A DNA stretch of 64,000 nucleotides from Paracerasibacillus soli (lineage in GTDB: Bacteria > Bacillota > Bacilli > Bacillales > Amphibacillaceae): NCBI RefSeq assembly GCF_034006335.1, contig NZ_JAWDIQ010000001.1. One strand, 5' to 3'. Below, in pieces: positions 18,491 through 28,904 of this stretch (position 1 is the stretch's first letter; the number at the start of each line of letters is the position of its first letter). The notes beneath the pieces are model-generated. The model did not search any database, was not told where the DNA came from, and was given only the letters and a program-made list of their open reading frames with translations. The position numbers and the translations under genes were made by a program.

Positions 18491-19921
18491 CTACGCAACT
18501 TCTACATCTGTTTCAATCTTTTCTATCCTGTTCTTTTTAGCCTTGATAAAGATTGCAATCGTTAATGCAACCGTCAAAATGATACCAAGAATAAAGGATA
18601 GTTTTAAATCTAAATTGAATCCTATCTTTTGATTTAAAATATAAACAAAAACCATATACGTAATAAAGAATCCAGGGACTAACGAGATAAAATAGTTTTT
18701 CCCTTTTACATATAGGTACACCGTGGCAATCCATAGTGCAATTGCTGCTGTTGCTTGGTTTGCCCAAGAGAAGTAGCGCCATAAAATATTGAAATCAATT
18801 TGCGTTAAAACTGCTGAAATTACAAATAAAGGTATCGCAATCGATAAGCGTCTTGCTAATTTCTTCTGATCAATTTTCAAGTAATCTGCAATAATGGAAC
18901 GCGCCGCACGAAATGCTGTATCACCAGAAGTAATCGGAAGGACAATTGCACCTAATACAGCAATCGTTCCACCAACTGCCCCAAGTAAAGTTTTTGAAAC
19001 ATCATTTACAACTGCTGATGGTGTACCATTTGCAATCATTTCACTCAATGTTTGGCCATCAAGTAAGCTCATAGCTGCTGCAGCCCAAATCATCGCAATA
19101 ATTCCTTCTGCAATCATCATGCCATAGAAAACATAACGACCTTGTGATTCTTTTTGAGTCGTTCGCGAAATAATTGGTGACTGTGTTGCATGGAAACCTG
19201 ATAAAGCACCACATGTAATGGTAAAGAACAAAATTGGAAAAACCGGTACATTGTCTGGATGTAAATTTTTCAATGTCATTTCTGGAATTGTGTAATCTGA
19301 AAATAATAACGCAACCCCAACGCCTAATGTTCCTAAAAGAAGGATTGCCCCAAAGAACGGGTAGAATCTCCCAATTATTTTATCTATCGGTAAAATTGTG
19401 GAAAGGAAATAATAGACAAATATAATTCCTATTAATATACCTAATGTTAGTTTTCCATTTAATAGTATTTCTAGTAATGAAGCTGGAGTTGTTACGAAAA
19501 CGGTTCCAACTAAAAGTAATAACAATAACGCAAAGATATTTACAATATGTTTTGAAAAGTTACCTAAGAATTTTCCGGCTAATTCTGGAATATGTGCTCC
19601 TTTATTGCGAATAGAAATCATTCCAGTCAAATAATCATGTACAGCTCCGGCAAAAATAGATCCTATTACAATCCATAAAAAAGCGACTGGTCCAAACAAA
19701 GCACCCATAATCGGCCCAAAGATTGGTCCAGTTCCAGCAATATTTAATAGCTGGATGAGTGCATTTTTTTGTTTCCCCATTGGCACGTAGTCAATGCCAT
19801 CAGCATTTGCATATGCGGGAGTCTTACGTGCATCAGTTGGATCAAATATCTTTTCTACAAATTTACCATAAGTGAAATAAGCTACAACTAATAGCCCAAT
19901 GCAAACTAAAAATGTTATCAT
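18491..19921 (-). CDS. cstA: CstA-family carbon starvation (pyruvate/peptide) transporter
   Basis: An intact 476-residue membrane protein with more than ten hydrophobic segments and CstA motifs: NIAGTGPIFGPIMGALFGP near the N-terminus, GAVHDYLTGM, GFHATQSPIISRT, LPITSGDTAFRAARSI, and YFSWANQATAAIALW. This is the short CstA form. Family members import pyruvate or peptides during carbon limitation. I chose ATG 19921, eight bases after AAGGAG; the longer GTG 19930 would touch the ribosome site. Confidence 0.92.
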   Translation of the reverse strand: MITFLVCIGLLVVAYFTYGKFVEKIFDPTDARKTPAYANADGIDYVPMGKQKNALIQLLNIAGTGPIFGPIMGALFGPVAFLWIVIGSIFAGAVHDYLTGMISIRNKGAHIPELAGKFLGNFSKHIVNIFALLLLLLVGTVFVTTPASLLEILLNGKLTLGILIGIIFVYYFLSTILPIDKIIGRFYPFFGAILLLGTLGVGVALLFSDYTIPEMTLKNLHPDNVPVFPILFFTITCGALSGFHATQSPIISRTTQKESQGRYVFYGMMIAEGIIAMIWAAAAMSLLDGQTLSEMIANGTPSAVVNDVSKTLLGAVGGTIAVLGAIVLPITSGDTAFRAARSIIADYLKIDQKKLARRLSIAIPLFVISAVLTQIDFNILWRYFSWANQATAAIALWIATVYLYVKGKNYFISLVPGFFITYMVFVYILNQKIGFNLDLKLSFILGIILTVALTIAIFIKAKKNRIEKIETDVEVA

Positions 19922-19930
19922 TTCTGTCAC

Positions 19931-20626
19931 TCCTTATTTAGAATACAAAGCGCTATCATTTTTTTATAAAAAATAAACTCTTAAACTATAATTGCTACAT
20001 GTATTGAAATAGTGCTTTCTTATATTTCGACATATTTTCGACACAATTTATATTATCATTTATTTTCAGGAATGGCAATGGAAAGTTTTGAAAACTGTCA
20101 TAAAAATGGTAGTAATTGTAAAGTGAGCTTCATTAGTTCGTATGGGACTTTTATCGCATGCTACAAGATATTCAAGTAATCACGGGAGGATTAAAAGAAT
20201 GATAGGAAACTAAAAATCAGCAAATATTCGATTTGTTCAAGTTTAAGAGACATATGTGTGAAAGGCGCATTGCAACCTTATCCTTTATTCTCTTCAATTT
20301 AGATAGAGATTTGTGGCACCCCTTGGTATTGAAATTTTCTTATCAAACTATTTTTTCCTAGAATCCTACTAAAATCACAATTCAACGCATATATTTTAAT
20401 AGCATTTAAAAAAACAGCACATTTAGGATAAATCAAAATGGATCTGTAATTGACGATTAAAAGGGGATGTGATGCTATTTATTACAATTTGTTTTTCATA
20501 ATAGCGCCAACTAGCAAAAACACGATTTATTTCGTTCACCTTAGTAGGGCGAAAGTGTGAAAAATTCACATGGAAGTTTCACGGTTAATCAAGCAATTAA
20601 TATAACCATAAAGGGGATGGTTAAAA
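19931..20626. other. Intergenic region between divergent cstA and acyl-CoA synthetase, no gene
   Basis: About 700 AT-rich bases without a convincing coding sequence. It must hold the two divergent promoters. The only clear regulatory pattern is the dyad at 20556-20570. Confidence 0.5.
20556..20570. promoter_or_regulatory. Dyad TGTGAAAAATTCACA upstream of the acyl-CoA synthetase
   Basis: A perfect inverted repeat, TGTGAA-AAA-TTCACA, 57 bases before the start codon. It resembles a CRP/FNR-type half-site pair (TGTGA-N5-TCACA) but with one base less spacing than the usual six. The binding protein is unknown. Confidence 0.45.
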
Positions 20627-22227
20627 ATGATGAACACGCAGTTAACAATTGTTTCGATGATTGAACGTGCTGAAAAATACTTTTCAAAAAAAGAAGTAAT
20701 TTCTAGAACACATCGTGGTGTCCACCATTTTACCTATCAAGAAATTGGAAAACGAACTAGATCGCTTGCAAGTGCGCTAGAAAAATTAGGAGTCAAAAAG
20801 GGGGACCGGGTAGGCACACTTGCTTGGAATCACCATCGCCACTTAGAAGCTTATTTTGCAATTCCCGCAATGGGTGCTGTTTTGCATACGATTAATATTC
20901 GTTTATCTGCTGAACACTTGCGCTACATTATCAATCATGCCGAAGATGAGGTTTTACTTATTGATATAGATTTATTGCCACTGATAGAAAATATCAAGGA
21001 TGAATTGACAACAGTGAAAGCTTTTATTGTGATGTCCGATGAAGCTGAAGTTCCTGACTCCAGTCTTCAACCGCTATATTCTTACGAAGCCTTATTGGCA
21101 GAAGGAGATGAAAACTTTCAATTTGCAACAGATATTGTTGAGGAAGACGCTGCAGGCATGTGCTACACATCAGCGACGACTGGTAAACCGAAAGGAGTCG
21201 TTTACTCTCATCGAGGCATTGTCCTTCATAGTATGGCTTTAAGTATGGCAGACTCAGCAGCACTTTCGGAATCAGATATTGCCATGCCTGTCGTACCAAT
21301 GTTTCACGTGAATGCTTGGGGAGTACCTTTTGCTGCAACTTGGCTAGGAACTACACAAGTCCTACCTGGGCCTATGATGACACCAAAAGTCATTGCCGAA
21401 CTTATTGAAACATATCAAGTAACAATAACTGCAGGTGTTCCTACAATTTGGCTAGGTTTATTACACGAACTAGAAAAAGGAAACTATAACATGAAAAGTT
21501 TACGTGCCATTTTATGTGGTGGATCTGCAGCACCGAAAGGAATGATTCGCGCATTTGAATCAGACTTCGGCATTCCGTTTATACATGCTTATGGTATGAC
21601 GGAAACAACACCATTAGTGACCCTCGCACGACTGAAAAGTTATCAAACTAATTTACCAGAAGAAGATAGATTAAATATTCGTGCTACGCAAGGTTTAGTT
21701 GTACCAGGCTTGGAAGTGAAAGTAATTAATGAAAATGGTGAAGTAAAACCAGATGGGAAGGAAATGGGAGAGTTACTAGTTAGAGGTCCATGGATTGCAG
21801 ATGAATATTATCGAGACGAACGAAGTAAAGAAGCATTCCAAGATGGATGGTTATATACTGGAGATGTCGTCACTATCGATGAAGAAGGAAATATTAACAT
21901 GATAGATAGAACAAAAGATTTAATTAAAAGTGGTGGAGAATGGATTTCCTCTGTTGATTTAGAAAATGCATTAATGGCGCATGAAGCTATTTTTGAAGCA
22001 GCAATAGTCTCCATACCAATCCAAAATGGCAAGAACGTCCAGTAGCATGTGTTGTTTTAAAGGAAGGGAAAACTTTGAGCGAAGAAGAAGTACTAGCTTT
22101 TTTAAAGCCTCAATTTGCGAAATGGTGGTTGCCGGATAAAGTAATCTTTATGGATGAAATCCCAAAAACCTCGGTTGGAAAGTTTTTAAAGCGAGCATTA
22201 AGAGATAAGGTTAGGGAAAATAACTAA
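20627..22227 (+). CDS. Medium/long-chain acyl-CoA synthetase (AMP-binding), with one frameshift
   Basis: The 533-residue repaired protein activates a fatty acid to acyl-AMP and then acyl-CoA. It shows the P-loop-like motif YTSATTGKPKGVVYSH (A replaces the usual G in TSGTTG), the adenine motif YGMTETTP, GWLYTGDVVTIDEEG, the hinge DRTKDLIKSGGEWISS, and the C-terminal lysine region PKTSVGKFLKRALR. The frame is joined near 22017 by adding one base (SIPHPKWQERPVACVVLK). It starts at ATG 20627 behind AAAGGGGATG. Proximity to the fatty-acid desaturase suggests a lipid role. Confidence 0.9.
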
Positions 22228-22316
22228 CGAGAGGCAACGTTGCTTTCCTATTTTTACCTTGATTTCATTGGCATAAGATGCTTGACTACTATGTATGTGG
22301 AAATGGATCCATATAC

Positions 22317-22359
22317 ATGACATTTGTCATACCTAAACCTTGACGTTTGTGTCTACAAA
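22317..22359 (+). promoter_or_regulatory. Candidate DesR-binding region upstream of des
   Basis: Two dyads lie 150-190 bases before des: ATGACATTTGTCAT (22317-22330, perfect 6+2+6) and TTTGTGTCTACAAA (22346-22359, 5+4+5), flanking TTGACG at 22340-22345. DesR is known to bind dyad sites upstream of des in Bacillus; assignment here is by position. Confidence 0.5.
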
Positions 22360-22507
22360 TGTGAAAGAAAACTTCCTATGATAGAGATAGTTCAACTAGT
22401 CCGGTAATAATGACACATTGAAATGCGGTGTTATATATATGATACGCATGAAAGTGAAACTGTCTTATTATCCCTACTGAACACTATCTTATTTTTGGGA
22501 GGAAACG

Positions 22508-23551
22508 ATGAGTAGACAAAAACAAGCGCAATTACGAAAAAGTGTTATGCCGTATGCAAAATCAAATACAAAAGCTAGTATTATTCAGCTTATCAACACA
22601 ATGCTGCCATTTTTCGTGTTATGGTATCTGGCTTATCAAAGCCTAGCTGTGTCCATATGGTTAACGTTAGCACTCGCTGTCGTGGCATCAGGATTTGTCA
22701 TTCGCATTTTTATTATCTTCCACGACTGTACACATATGTCTTTTTTTAATAATGGTAAAGCAAATCGAATTGTAGGTACAATAACCGGCATCATTACTTT
22801 ATTTGCATTTGAAAAATGGAAGCGAAATCACGCAATCCATCACGCGACAAGTAGTAATTTGGATAAACGCGGTACAGGAGATGTGTGGGTCATGACGGTA
22901 GAGGAGTATATTGGCGCATCATTTTGGCTTAAAATTGCTTACCGGCTTTACCGCAATCCGATTATCATGTTTGGTTTTGGTCCATTGTATTTATTTTTAA
23001 TCTCGAATCGGTTTAATCGAAAAGGAGCAAGAAGGAAGGAACGATTAAACACGTATCTTATCAATCTTTCTATTATCGTTATTTATGCGTTACTCATTTG
23101 GGCAATTGGTTGGCAAGCATTTTTAATTGTGCAAGTACCAATCCTCTTTATATCTGGTTCATTAGGTATTTGGTTATTTTACGTTCAGCATCAATTCGAA
23201 GATTCCTATTTTGAAAATGAATCGGAATGGGATTACGTGAAGGCTGCTGTTGATGGTAGTTCTTATTATAAGCTACCTAAAATCATACAATGGTTGACAG
23301 GAAATATAGGTTTTCATCATGTGCATCATTTAGCGCCACGTGTTCCAAACTATAATTTGGAAAAAGCCCATGAATCGACACCACCGTTACAAAAGGCTAC
23401 AACGATTACGTTAGCCTCCAGTTTAAAGTCAATTCGATTTCGATTATATGATGAAGATAACAAAAACTTTATCAGTTTTAAAGAAGTGAAGGAACTCATG
23501 AAGAAAAGGAAAACATCCATAAACTTAAAATCAACGAGCATTCAAAAATAA
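22508..23551 (+). CDS. des: Membrane phospholipid acyl desaturase (Des)
   Basis: An intact 347-residue integral membrane di-iron desaturase. The three histidine boxes are HDCTH (residues about 76-80), HAIHH (about 113-117) and HVHH (about 277-280), among four or more hydrophobic segments. It introduces a cis double bond into acyl chains of membrane phospholipids to keep fluidity in the cold. desK and desR directly downstream make the assignment firm. It starts at ATG 22508 behind GGGAGGAAACG. Confidence 0.95.
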   Translation: MSRQKQAQLRKSVMPYAKSNTKASIIQLINTMLPFFVLWYLAYQSLAVSIWLTLALAVVASGFVIRIFIIFHDCTHMSFFNNGKANRIVGTITGIITLFAFEKWKRNHAIHHATSSNLDKRGTGDVWVMTVEEYIGASFWLKIAYRLYRNPIIMFGFGPLYLFLISNRFNRKGARRKERLNTYLINLSIIVIYALLIWAIGWQAFLIVQVPILFISGSLGIWLFYVQHQFEDSYFENESEWDYVKAAVDGSSYYKLPKIIQWLTGNIGFHHVHHLAPRVPNYNLEKAHESTPPLQKATTITLASSLKSIRFRLYDEDNKNFISFKEVKELMKKRKTSINLKSTSIQK

Positions 23552-23695
23552 TAAAAATCCCTTGGCAAAAGGGTACGGAAGGCAAAACATCGTGTTTTGC
23601 CTTTTTTCAAACTTGGGAGTATTACGAAATTCTGGCAAATACTTATCAATCTACGTATACTTAAACAAAACATAAAGAAAAAGGGAGGTTTTCAA

Positions 23696-24856
23696 TTGCG
23701 GAATTGGTATCATATATTTCCAAAAAATACAGGATTAAGCTTGTATGCCTGGATTATATTTTGTATCCTTCCTTTTTATTTTATCTTCCGATCATCATCG
23801 CCATTAGAAGTTGTGTTTGGAATGATGATGATTGTGCTATTTTTTGTGACTTACCGACTTTCTTTTATTAAAAGAGGATGGACGGTGTACGTATCCGTAG
23901 GCATAGAGATGGCAATAAGCATCGGGATGACCCTGTACTTCGGTTACGTTTATTTTTCGTTGTTTTTAGCCTTTTTTATCGGGAATATCCAACATAGGAG
24001 TGGCTTTATCACGATATATATTGTTCATTGGTGACAACTATTGCCGCAGTAACTGCAGGCTTCTTATTCAAAGCGAGATTTTTGTCACACAGTTACCATT
24101 TATTATGATAACTGTAATTGGCGTTATTCTCATTCCAGTTAATTTACATGATCGGAATAAACGCGAGCAATTAGAAAATCAATTGGAGAATGCAAATAAA
24201 AAGATTTCACAATTAATAGTGATTGAAGAGCGGAGCGGATTGCTAGGGATCTACATGATACGTTAGGACAGAAACTATCACTCATTGGATTAAAAAGCGA
24301 CTTGGCCGGAAAATTATTGGAAAGAAATGTGGATGCGGCTAAAAATGAAATTCAAGATATTCATCAAACTGCAAGAACTGCTTTAAAAGAAGTACGGGAT
24401 ATGGTGTCAGATATGCGGAGTGCGAAATTGGCAGATGAAATCGTTCGTGTTCGTCAAGTGATTAGAGCTGCTGAGATGGACTTTCAATTGATTGGTAATC
24501 CAAACTTAAGTGACACTACGCCAATGGTAGAAAATGTGCTAAGTATGTGTTTGAAAGAAGCGGTAACGAATATTGTGAAGCATAGTAATGCGACCGTGTG
24601 TCGAGTGGTGATCAAACAAATACCAGATAAAATCATGCTGAACGTTTGTGATAACGGAAAAGGGACATCAGAAAAAATTAATTTATTTTCGGGAAATGGT
24701 ATCCGTGGAATTAAAGAAAGATTAGAATTTGTTAATGGGAAATTGAAAATTGATGTTGAAAAAGGAACGACACTTCGTATTCAAGTACCGAATGTATTAA
24801 AGGGGAATCTACCCTTAACAGGGCAAGCCCCATCAGTAAGGGAGGTAAAAAGGTGA
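23696..24856 (+). CDS. desK: Cold/membrane-thickness sensor histidine kinase DesK, with several frameshifts
   Basis: DesK senses membrane thickness and phosphorylates or dephosphorylates DesR. The N-terminal part (NWYHIFPKNTG, then about five membrane segments) starts at TTG 23696 behind GGGAGG. The kinase part has the H-box RIARDLHDTLGQKLSLIGLK and the ATP-binding motifs VTNIVKHSN, DNGKG and GNGIRGIKERL. Between 23990 and 24240 the reading must change frame about five times (near 23990, 24004, 24029, 24080 and 24237), mostly by adding one base, to give GNI-NIGVFITIYIVHLVTT and EER-RIARDL. This is the densest error cluster in the window. Confidence 0.88.
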
Positions 24857-25451
24857 TTCGTATTGTAATTGCTGAAGATCAAGGACTGTTACTTGGCGCA
24901 CTCGGTTCACTGCTCGACTTAGAACCGGATATGAAAGTAGTTGGAAAAGCTAAAAACGGAGAAGAATCATTGGCCCTCGTGAAGCAACACAATCCAGATG
25001 TTTGTGTGATGGATATTGAGATGCCGATAAAAAGTGGCTTAGATGCTGCCGAGGAATTGAAGGATCATCCGTGTAAGATTATCATTTTAACGACCTTTGC
25101 CCGTGCGGGATATTTCGAGCGCGCACGAAAAGCAAATGTGAGTGGCTATTTGTTAAAGGATAGTCCGAGTGAAGAACTAGCTAACTCTATTCGCGTAATT
25201 ATGGATGGTCGCCGCGTGTACGCCCCGGAATTAGTAGACTTAGCATACAATGATGAAATCCATTAACTGAACGTGAAGAACAGGTTATTAAATTAATTGC
25301 AGAAGGAAAAAACACAAAGGAAATAGCCAATCAACTTTTCATCACAAATGGAACCGTACGTAATTATGTTTCTGTCATTCTCGATAAATTAGAAGTGAGT
25401 AATCGAATTGAAGCAATCTCCCGATTTAAAGAGAAAGGTTGGTTTAGATAG
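24853..25451 (+). CDS. desR: Response regulator DesR (NarL/LuxR type), with one frameshift
   Basis: The receiver domain has the acidic pocket (AEDQ), the phosphorylation aspartate in VCVMDIEMP (about residue 54), T in ILTTFARAG and K in LLKDSPSEE. The LuxR helix-turn-helix (PLTEREEQVIKLIAEGKNTK, VRNYVSVILDKL) is joined by restoring one A in the AAA run at 25257-25259 (NDE-NPLTERE). The repaired length is 199 residues. It starts at GTG 24853, overlapping desK. Phospho-DesR activates des. Confidence 0.93.
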
Positions 25452-25473
25452 CGTGTATAGCTGCTTTGGTGAT

Positions 25474-25511
25474 AGTTCAGATTCATAATATTAAATCCGA
25501 ACTGCTTTTTT
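25474..25511 (+). terminator. Rho-independent terminator after desR
   Basis: AGTTCAGATT pairs with AATCCGAACT (one G-U), followed by six Ts. Confidence 0.75.
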
Positions 25512-25955
25512 ACCTTCTCAGTAGTTTCGATATTTTAAACGGGTGTTTTGTATTAAAACTATTCGGAAATCTTATAGAAGGATAAGGAAATACCATTAGC
25601 GGGATCATGGATTGAAAGCTAAGCAGTCATTACATAAGAAATGTTGCGGGAGTAGTACATTGCGGAGAGCAATTGTTTAATTGACAACTAGCTCTTTGTT
25701 TTTCAAAAGGTAATATGCTAAATGAAGTATTGGAATCCTTATTCTTTTTATTTTATAGTCGATTCAGAATATTTGTGTTAGAATTAGATTAGAATGTGTG
25801 AAAGAGGTATTGTTACATGAGCGGAATTGTTTATTGTGTGGAGAATATTGTTGTTTCCATGAAGAAACCTCTTTTAGTTTACGAATAAATTTATGTACGA
25901 ATGGTCGGATGTAATCGAAGGAAAGTCATATTGAATTGTGAGGGGATGAAAGTAA
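25512..25955. other. Intergenic region before signal peptidase, no convincing gene
   Basis: About 440 AT-rich bases. A 23-codon frame at 25817 has a possible GAGG site but no recognisable product. The lepB promoter probably lies here. Confidence 0.4.
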
Positions 25956-26507
25956 ATGGCAACTGTAAAAAATAAAGGACATATTTCGGAATGGATCAAG
26001 GCACTTTTCATTGCAATTATATTAACTTTTATTATTCGTACATTTTTCTTTACGCCAGTAATAGTGAATGGTTATTCTATGGAGCCAACTTTACATGAAG
26101 AAGAGCGTATAATTGTATCTAAAATAGGTGAACCGAAAAGATTTGATATTATTGTATTTCATGCAACGGATAAAAAGGATTATGTTAAACGTGTAATTGG
26201 ACTACCAGGTGACCGTGTTGAGTATAAGGATGATATTTTATACATAAATGGAGAACCCTACGAAGAACCGTATTTGGATGAATTTAAACAAAAGGTAATC
26301 GATAAACCATTAACTCATTCATTTACATTAGAACAGACTCCAGTTGGAAGTGAAGTAGTCCCAGAAGGCCATCTATTTGTTTTGGGAGATAATAGAAGAG
26401 GTAGTGAAGATAGTAGACACATTGGAGCAATCCCAATGGAAAAAGTAGTAGGAACAACACGAATTGTTTACTATCCTTTTAAAGATATGAAAATACTTGG
26501 GAAGTAA
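25956..26507 (+). CDS. Type I signal peptidase
   Basis: An intact 183-residue SipS/SipT-type protease with one N-terminal membrane anchor (LFIAIILTFIIRTFFF). The catalytic serine is in YSMEPTL (about residue 43) and the general-base lysine in DYVKRVIGLPGD (about residue 83). The conserved box E motif GDNRRGSEDSR is present. It cleaves signal peptides at the outer face of the membrane. It starts at ATG 25956 behind GAGGGGATGAAAG-type sequence and is a single gene followed by a terminator. Confidence 0.95.
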   Translation: MATVKNKGHISEWIKALFIAIILTFIIRTFFFTPVIVNGYSMEPTLHEEERIIVSKIGEPKRFDIIVFHATDKKDYVKRVIGLPGDRVEYKDDILYINGEPYEEPYLDEFKQKVIDKPLTHSFTLEQTPVGSEVVPEGHLFVLGDNRRGSEDSRHIGAIPMEKVVGTTRIVYYPFKDMKILGK

Positions 26508-26590
26508 CAAATCGACCTTATGATATTGGCTAACACTACGTTTGTAGTAAAAGAAAAAAGTAATAAATAAATATAATCTTTGGCTTATGG

Positions 26591-26621
26591 CTCGGTTCCT
26601 AATGAACTGAGTTATTTTTTT
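26591..26621 (+). terminator. Rho-independent terminator after the signal peptidase gene
   Basis: CTCGGTTC pairs with GAACTGAG (one G-U) before a run of seven Ts. Confidence 0.8.
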
Positions 26622-26724
26622 GTAATAAAATAACACGAAAATGTACCAGGATAATCTATTAGATTGTAATGGTGTTTTATTTTAGGTAGTAGGGATTTTA
26701 CTGGTGAATTAGAAGCAATGTACT

Positions 26725-27006
26725 GTGAGGGACTATGCAAAAATTGTTAGCATTGGAGCTAAAATAAGAAGTACAGTAGTTAGAAAGACTGGTTTCCTTA
26801 TTGTTGCTAAACAAGATATATCATTAGTTGATAAAAGAGGTGAGATTGCAGAAGAAGTAAAAGTTGGGGAATCTATTGAGCAAGGTTATGAGATTGAAAT
26901 TATAAATGAAAGAAAAGTTTTTTATTGCAATAAATGGTTACAAATTAAGCTGACCGAAACAATAGTCAGAACGGTATCGGCCAGCTCCCATTACGTATGT
27001 AATTAA
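26725..27006 (+). CDS. Hypothetical 93-residue protein
   Basis: I do not recognise it. The frame begins at GTG 26725 without a strong ribosome site. The product is predominantly beta-type and charged (VRKTGFLIVAKQDISLVDKRG), without membrane segments. It converges with the minus-strand gene at 27003, overlapping by four bases. It may be a real small gene, a fragment, or chance. Confidence 0.35.
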   Translation: MRDYAKIVSIGAKIRSTVVRKTGFLIVAKQDISLVDKRGEIAEEVKVGESIEQGYEIEIINERKVFYCNKWLQIKLTETIVRTVSASSHYVCN

Positions 27007-27392
27007 GGATTTAAATTGTTATAAGGACTTCCATCCGGATTTGAACGATAGTGGCCTTTTACTGGTGTCCCATCTGATCTAGGATATGGTTCACCGTAAT
27101 GTATTCCAGGAGAATCATCCCCGTATTCATCATAAGTTTCATAGCTATCATATTCTTGATCCACACTACTACCATCAAAAATGACACTAAACAAAATAGT
27201 AACACCAATGATCCCAATGATAATAATGGGAGTAAAAAACATCCCTGTCATTAATATGGAGTCTTCCTTTTCTTCATGATTTGGAAACAACTTTTTAATA
27301 CCTTCTACTAAAACATAAATTATTCCGATTATAACTAATCCACCAATAAAAAAGCCAATATACATTAATACTTGTATAATACCATTAAGCAT
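27003..27392 (-). CDS. Small two-TM protein with a conserved proline/glycine-rich tail
   Basis: A 129-residue protein with two hydrophobic segments (VLMYIGFFIGGLVIIGIIYVL and MTGMFFTPIIIIGIIGVTIL), an acidic linker and the C-terminal tail GHYRSNPDGSPYNNLNP. That tail (RSNPDGxxYNNL) recurs at the end of many otherwise unrelated Firmicute proteins. Function is unknown. It starts at ATG 27392 behind AAAGGTG. Confidence 0.7.
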   Translation of the reverse strand: MLNGIIQVLMYIGFFIGGLVIIGIIYVLVEGIKKLFPNHEEKEDSILMTGMFFTPIIIIGIIGVTILFSVIFDGSSVDQEYDSYETYDEYGDDSPGIHYGEPYPRSDGTPVKGHYRSNPDGSPYNNLNP

Positions 27393-27707
27393 TCTATTGC
27401 ACCTTTCATTTATATTAAATTTATATAAGATAATTGACCATTAATTATATTACCAAATCTTTCCTGGATTTTCTATAAAATTAAAAATGGTGTGTGATAT
27501 GGTTGTTCAAATTGCATTAAATTGCGAGAATGCAAAATATGATGTACCAGCCATGCTCAAACAATCTTCCATATTGAAGGATAAACTGAAATTCCAACCA
27601 TTACCTAATTGAATTATTGTCTTATCCTTTATAAAATAAGTAATTCTAGTAAAATAGAACTATATACTTTATTTTATCTTTTTTGAACAGATGCAGGAGG
27701 ATGCACC
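27393..27707. other. Intergenic region, no firm gene
   Basis: A 41-codon frame at 27487-27612 encodes DMVVQIALNCENAKYDVPA and more; it has no good ribosome site and may be a remnant. The rest holds the promoter of the next gene. Confidence 0.35.
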
Positions 27708-28827
27708 ATGTCACAACAACAAACATATTTTTATAAATTTCTAGAACCGTTGTCAAAGGAATTAGCATACGTTGCTAGGGAACTTGAAAATAGTATTTTC
27801 ACAAGCCCACGGACGATGCTGACACATGCGCGTACATTTATTGAGGCTATTGTTGAGAAGGTATTAGTAATAGAAAAATTACCATTTGAAACGTTCACCT
27901 CTTTGGCTGAAAAACTTGATATGCTAGATAACCAAGAATTAATAAGTGATGATGTTCGGAATGCTTTTCACCAAATAAGAATGACTGGAAATAAAGCGGC
28001 ACATGATGTACGTCAATTTCGTTATTCGGAAGCGCTGCTGTCATGGGAAGCATTACATATGATTGGTAAAATGGTATGTCGAAGTGTATGGCCCAATTGA
28101 TCTAAAAGTACCAGCATACCGTGATCCAGAACCAAGTCAAAACGAAGCCTATGATATGGCGGAGTTACAAGTACGTTTGGAAAACATGGAAAAGCTATTA
28201 ACAACCTCATTGGAAAATTTCCAGTCAGAGGTGCCTGAACAAAGGGAAGTCGCTGCAACAATAGAAGCGGTGGAAACAGATGATGTTGCGGTAGAAATGC
28301 CTGGTATGACAACAATTCGTACAATTTATTATGAGAATGATAAACTAGAAATACCATATTTTCTACGCGATGCATTTTTGCTCCCTCAACGATTTGAAAA
28401 GTCAGAGCGGTTCCTAATCCGACTAGGTGGGGAACAGCAAGCCCGTATTATGAGTGAGTTACCAGAAAATCTAGTAGGATTGCACAAATATGTAAAACGA
28501 TACAATGAGACAAATGATCAAAACTTCTTTTCCGAGTTAAAGGTGTTTATTGAGGAGGAGAAAAAACGTCGGGAAATTTTACTTGAACGACCTGGTGAAT
28601 TATTTTTCTTTTACAAGGATGATTACATTGTGGTAACGGAAAGATTGTCACAAGTTCCCCTTAGCACGGAGGAATTTACTGGCATACCAAGTTTAATTAG
28701 ACAATTGAATGAAATCGGCATTGAGTATGTGGGGCAGTTGCCACAGGAGTTGGTTGTCCTTGCGAAATATAAGAATGTAGGGATTGGGACATTGGAGAAG
28801 TTGTTTGGGCAGTTGAGGGGGAAGTAG
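27708..28827 (+). CDS. DUF4145-like protein with C-terminal helical domain, one frameshift
   Basis: The 372-residue repaired protein starts at ATG 27708 behind CAGGAGG. The N-terminal 115 residues are helical and resemble DUF4145 (SPRTMLTHARTFIEAIVEKVL ... RNAFHQIRMTGNKAAHD), a domain often fused to restriction or other nucleic-acid enzymes. The middle is coiled and the end (FTGIPSLIRQLNEIGIEYV ... YKNVGIGTLEKLFGQL) resembles an RpoA-CTD/helix-hairpin-helix fold. The frame is joined by removing one G near 28062 (HMIVKWYVEVYGPIDL). No catalytic motif is seen. It borders the defence-like island. Confidence 0.65.
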
Positions 28828-28857
28828 TGCCTTTGAAACACGCTGAGAATCGGCGAA

Positions 28858-28890
28858 GGGGTTGTCCATTTAACAGGGGCAACCCCGTTC
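28858..28890. repeat. Hairpin GGGGTTG...CAACCCC
   Basis: GGGGTTG (28858-28864) pairs with CAACCCC (28880-28886). There is no clear T run, so it is only a weak terminator candidate between convergent genes. Confidence 0.5.
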
Positions 28891-28904
28891 CTATGGGAAA
28901 AATA

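Noticed and set aside
25817..25888. A 23-codon frame with a possible GAGG site
   Set aside because: No recognisable features and no context; chance frames of this length are common.
27487..27612. A 41-codon frame before the DUF4145-like gene
   Set aside because: No ribosome site and no family recognised; it may be a remnant but cannot be supported.
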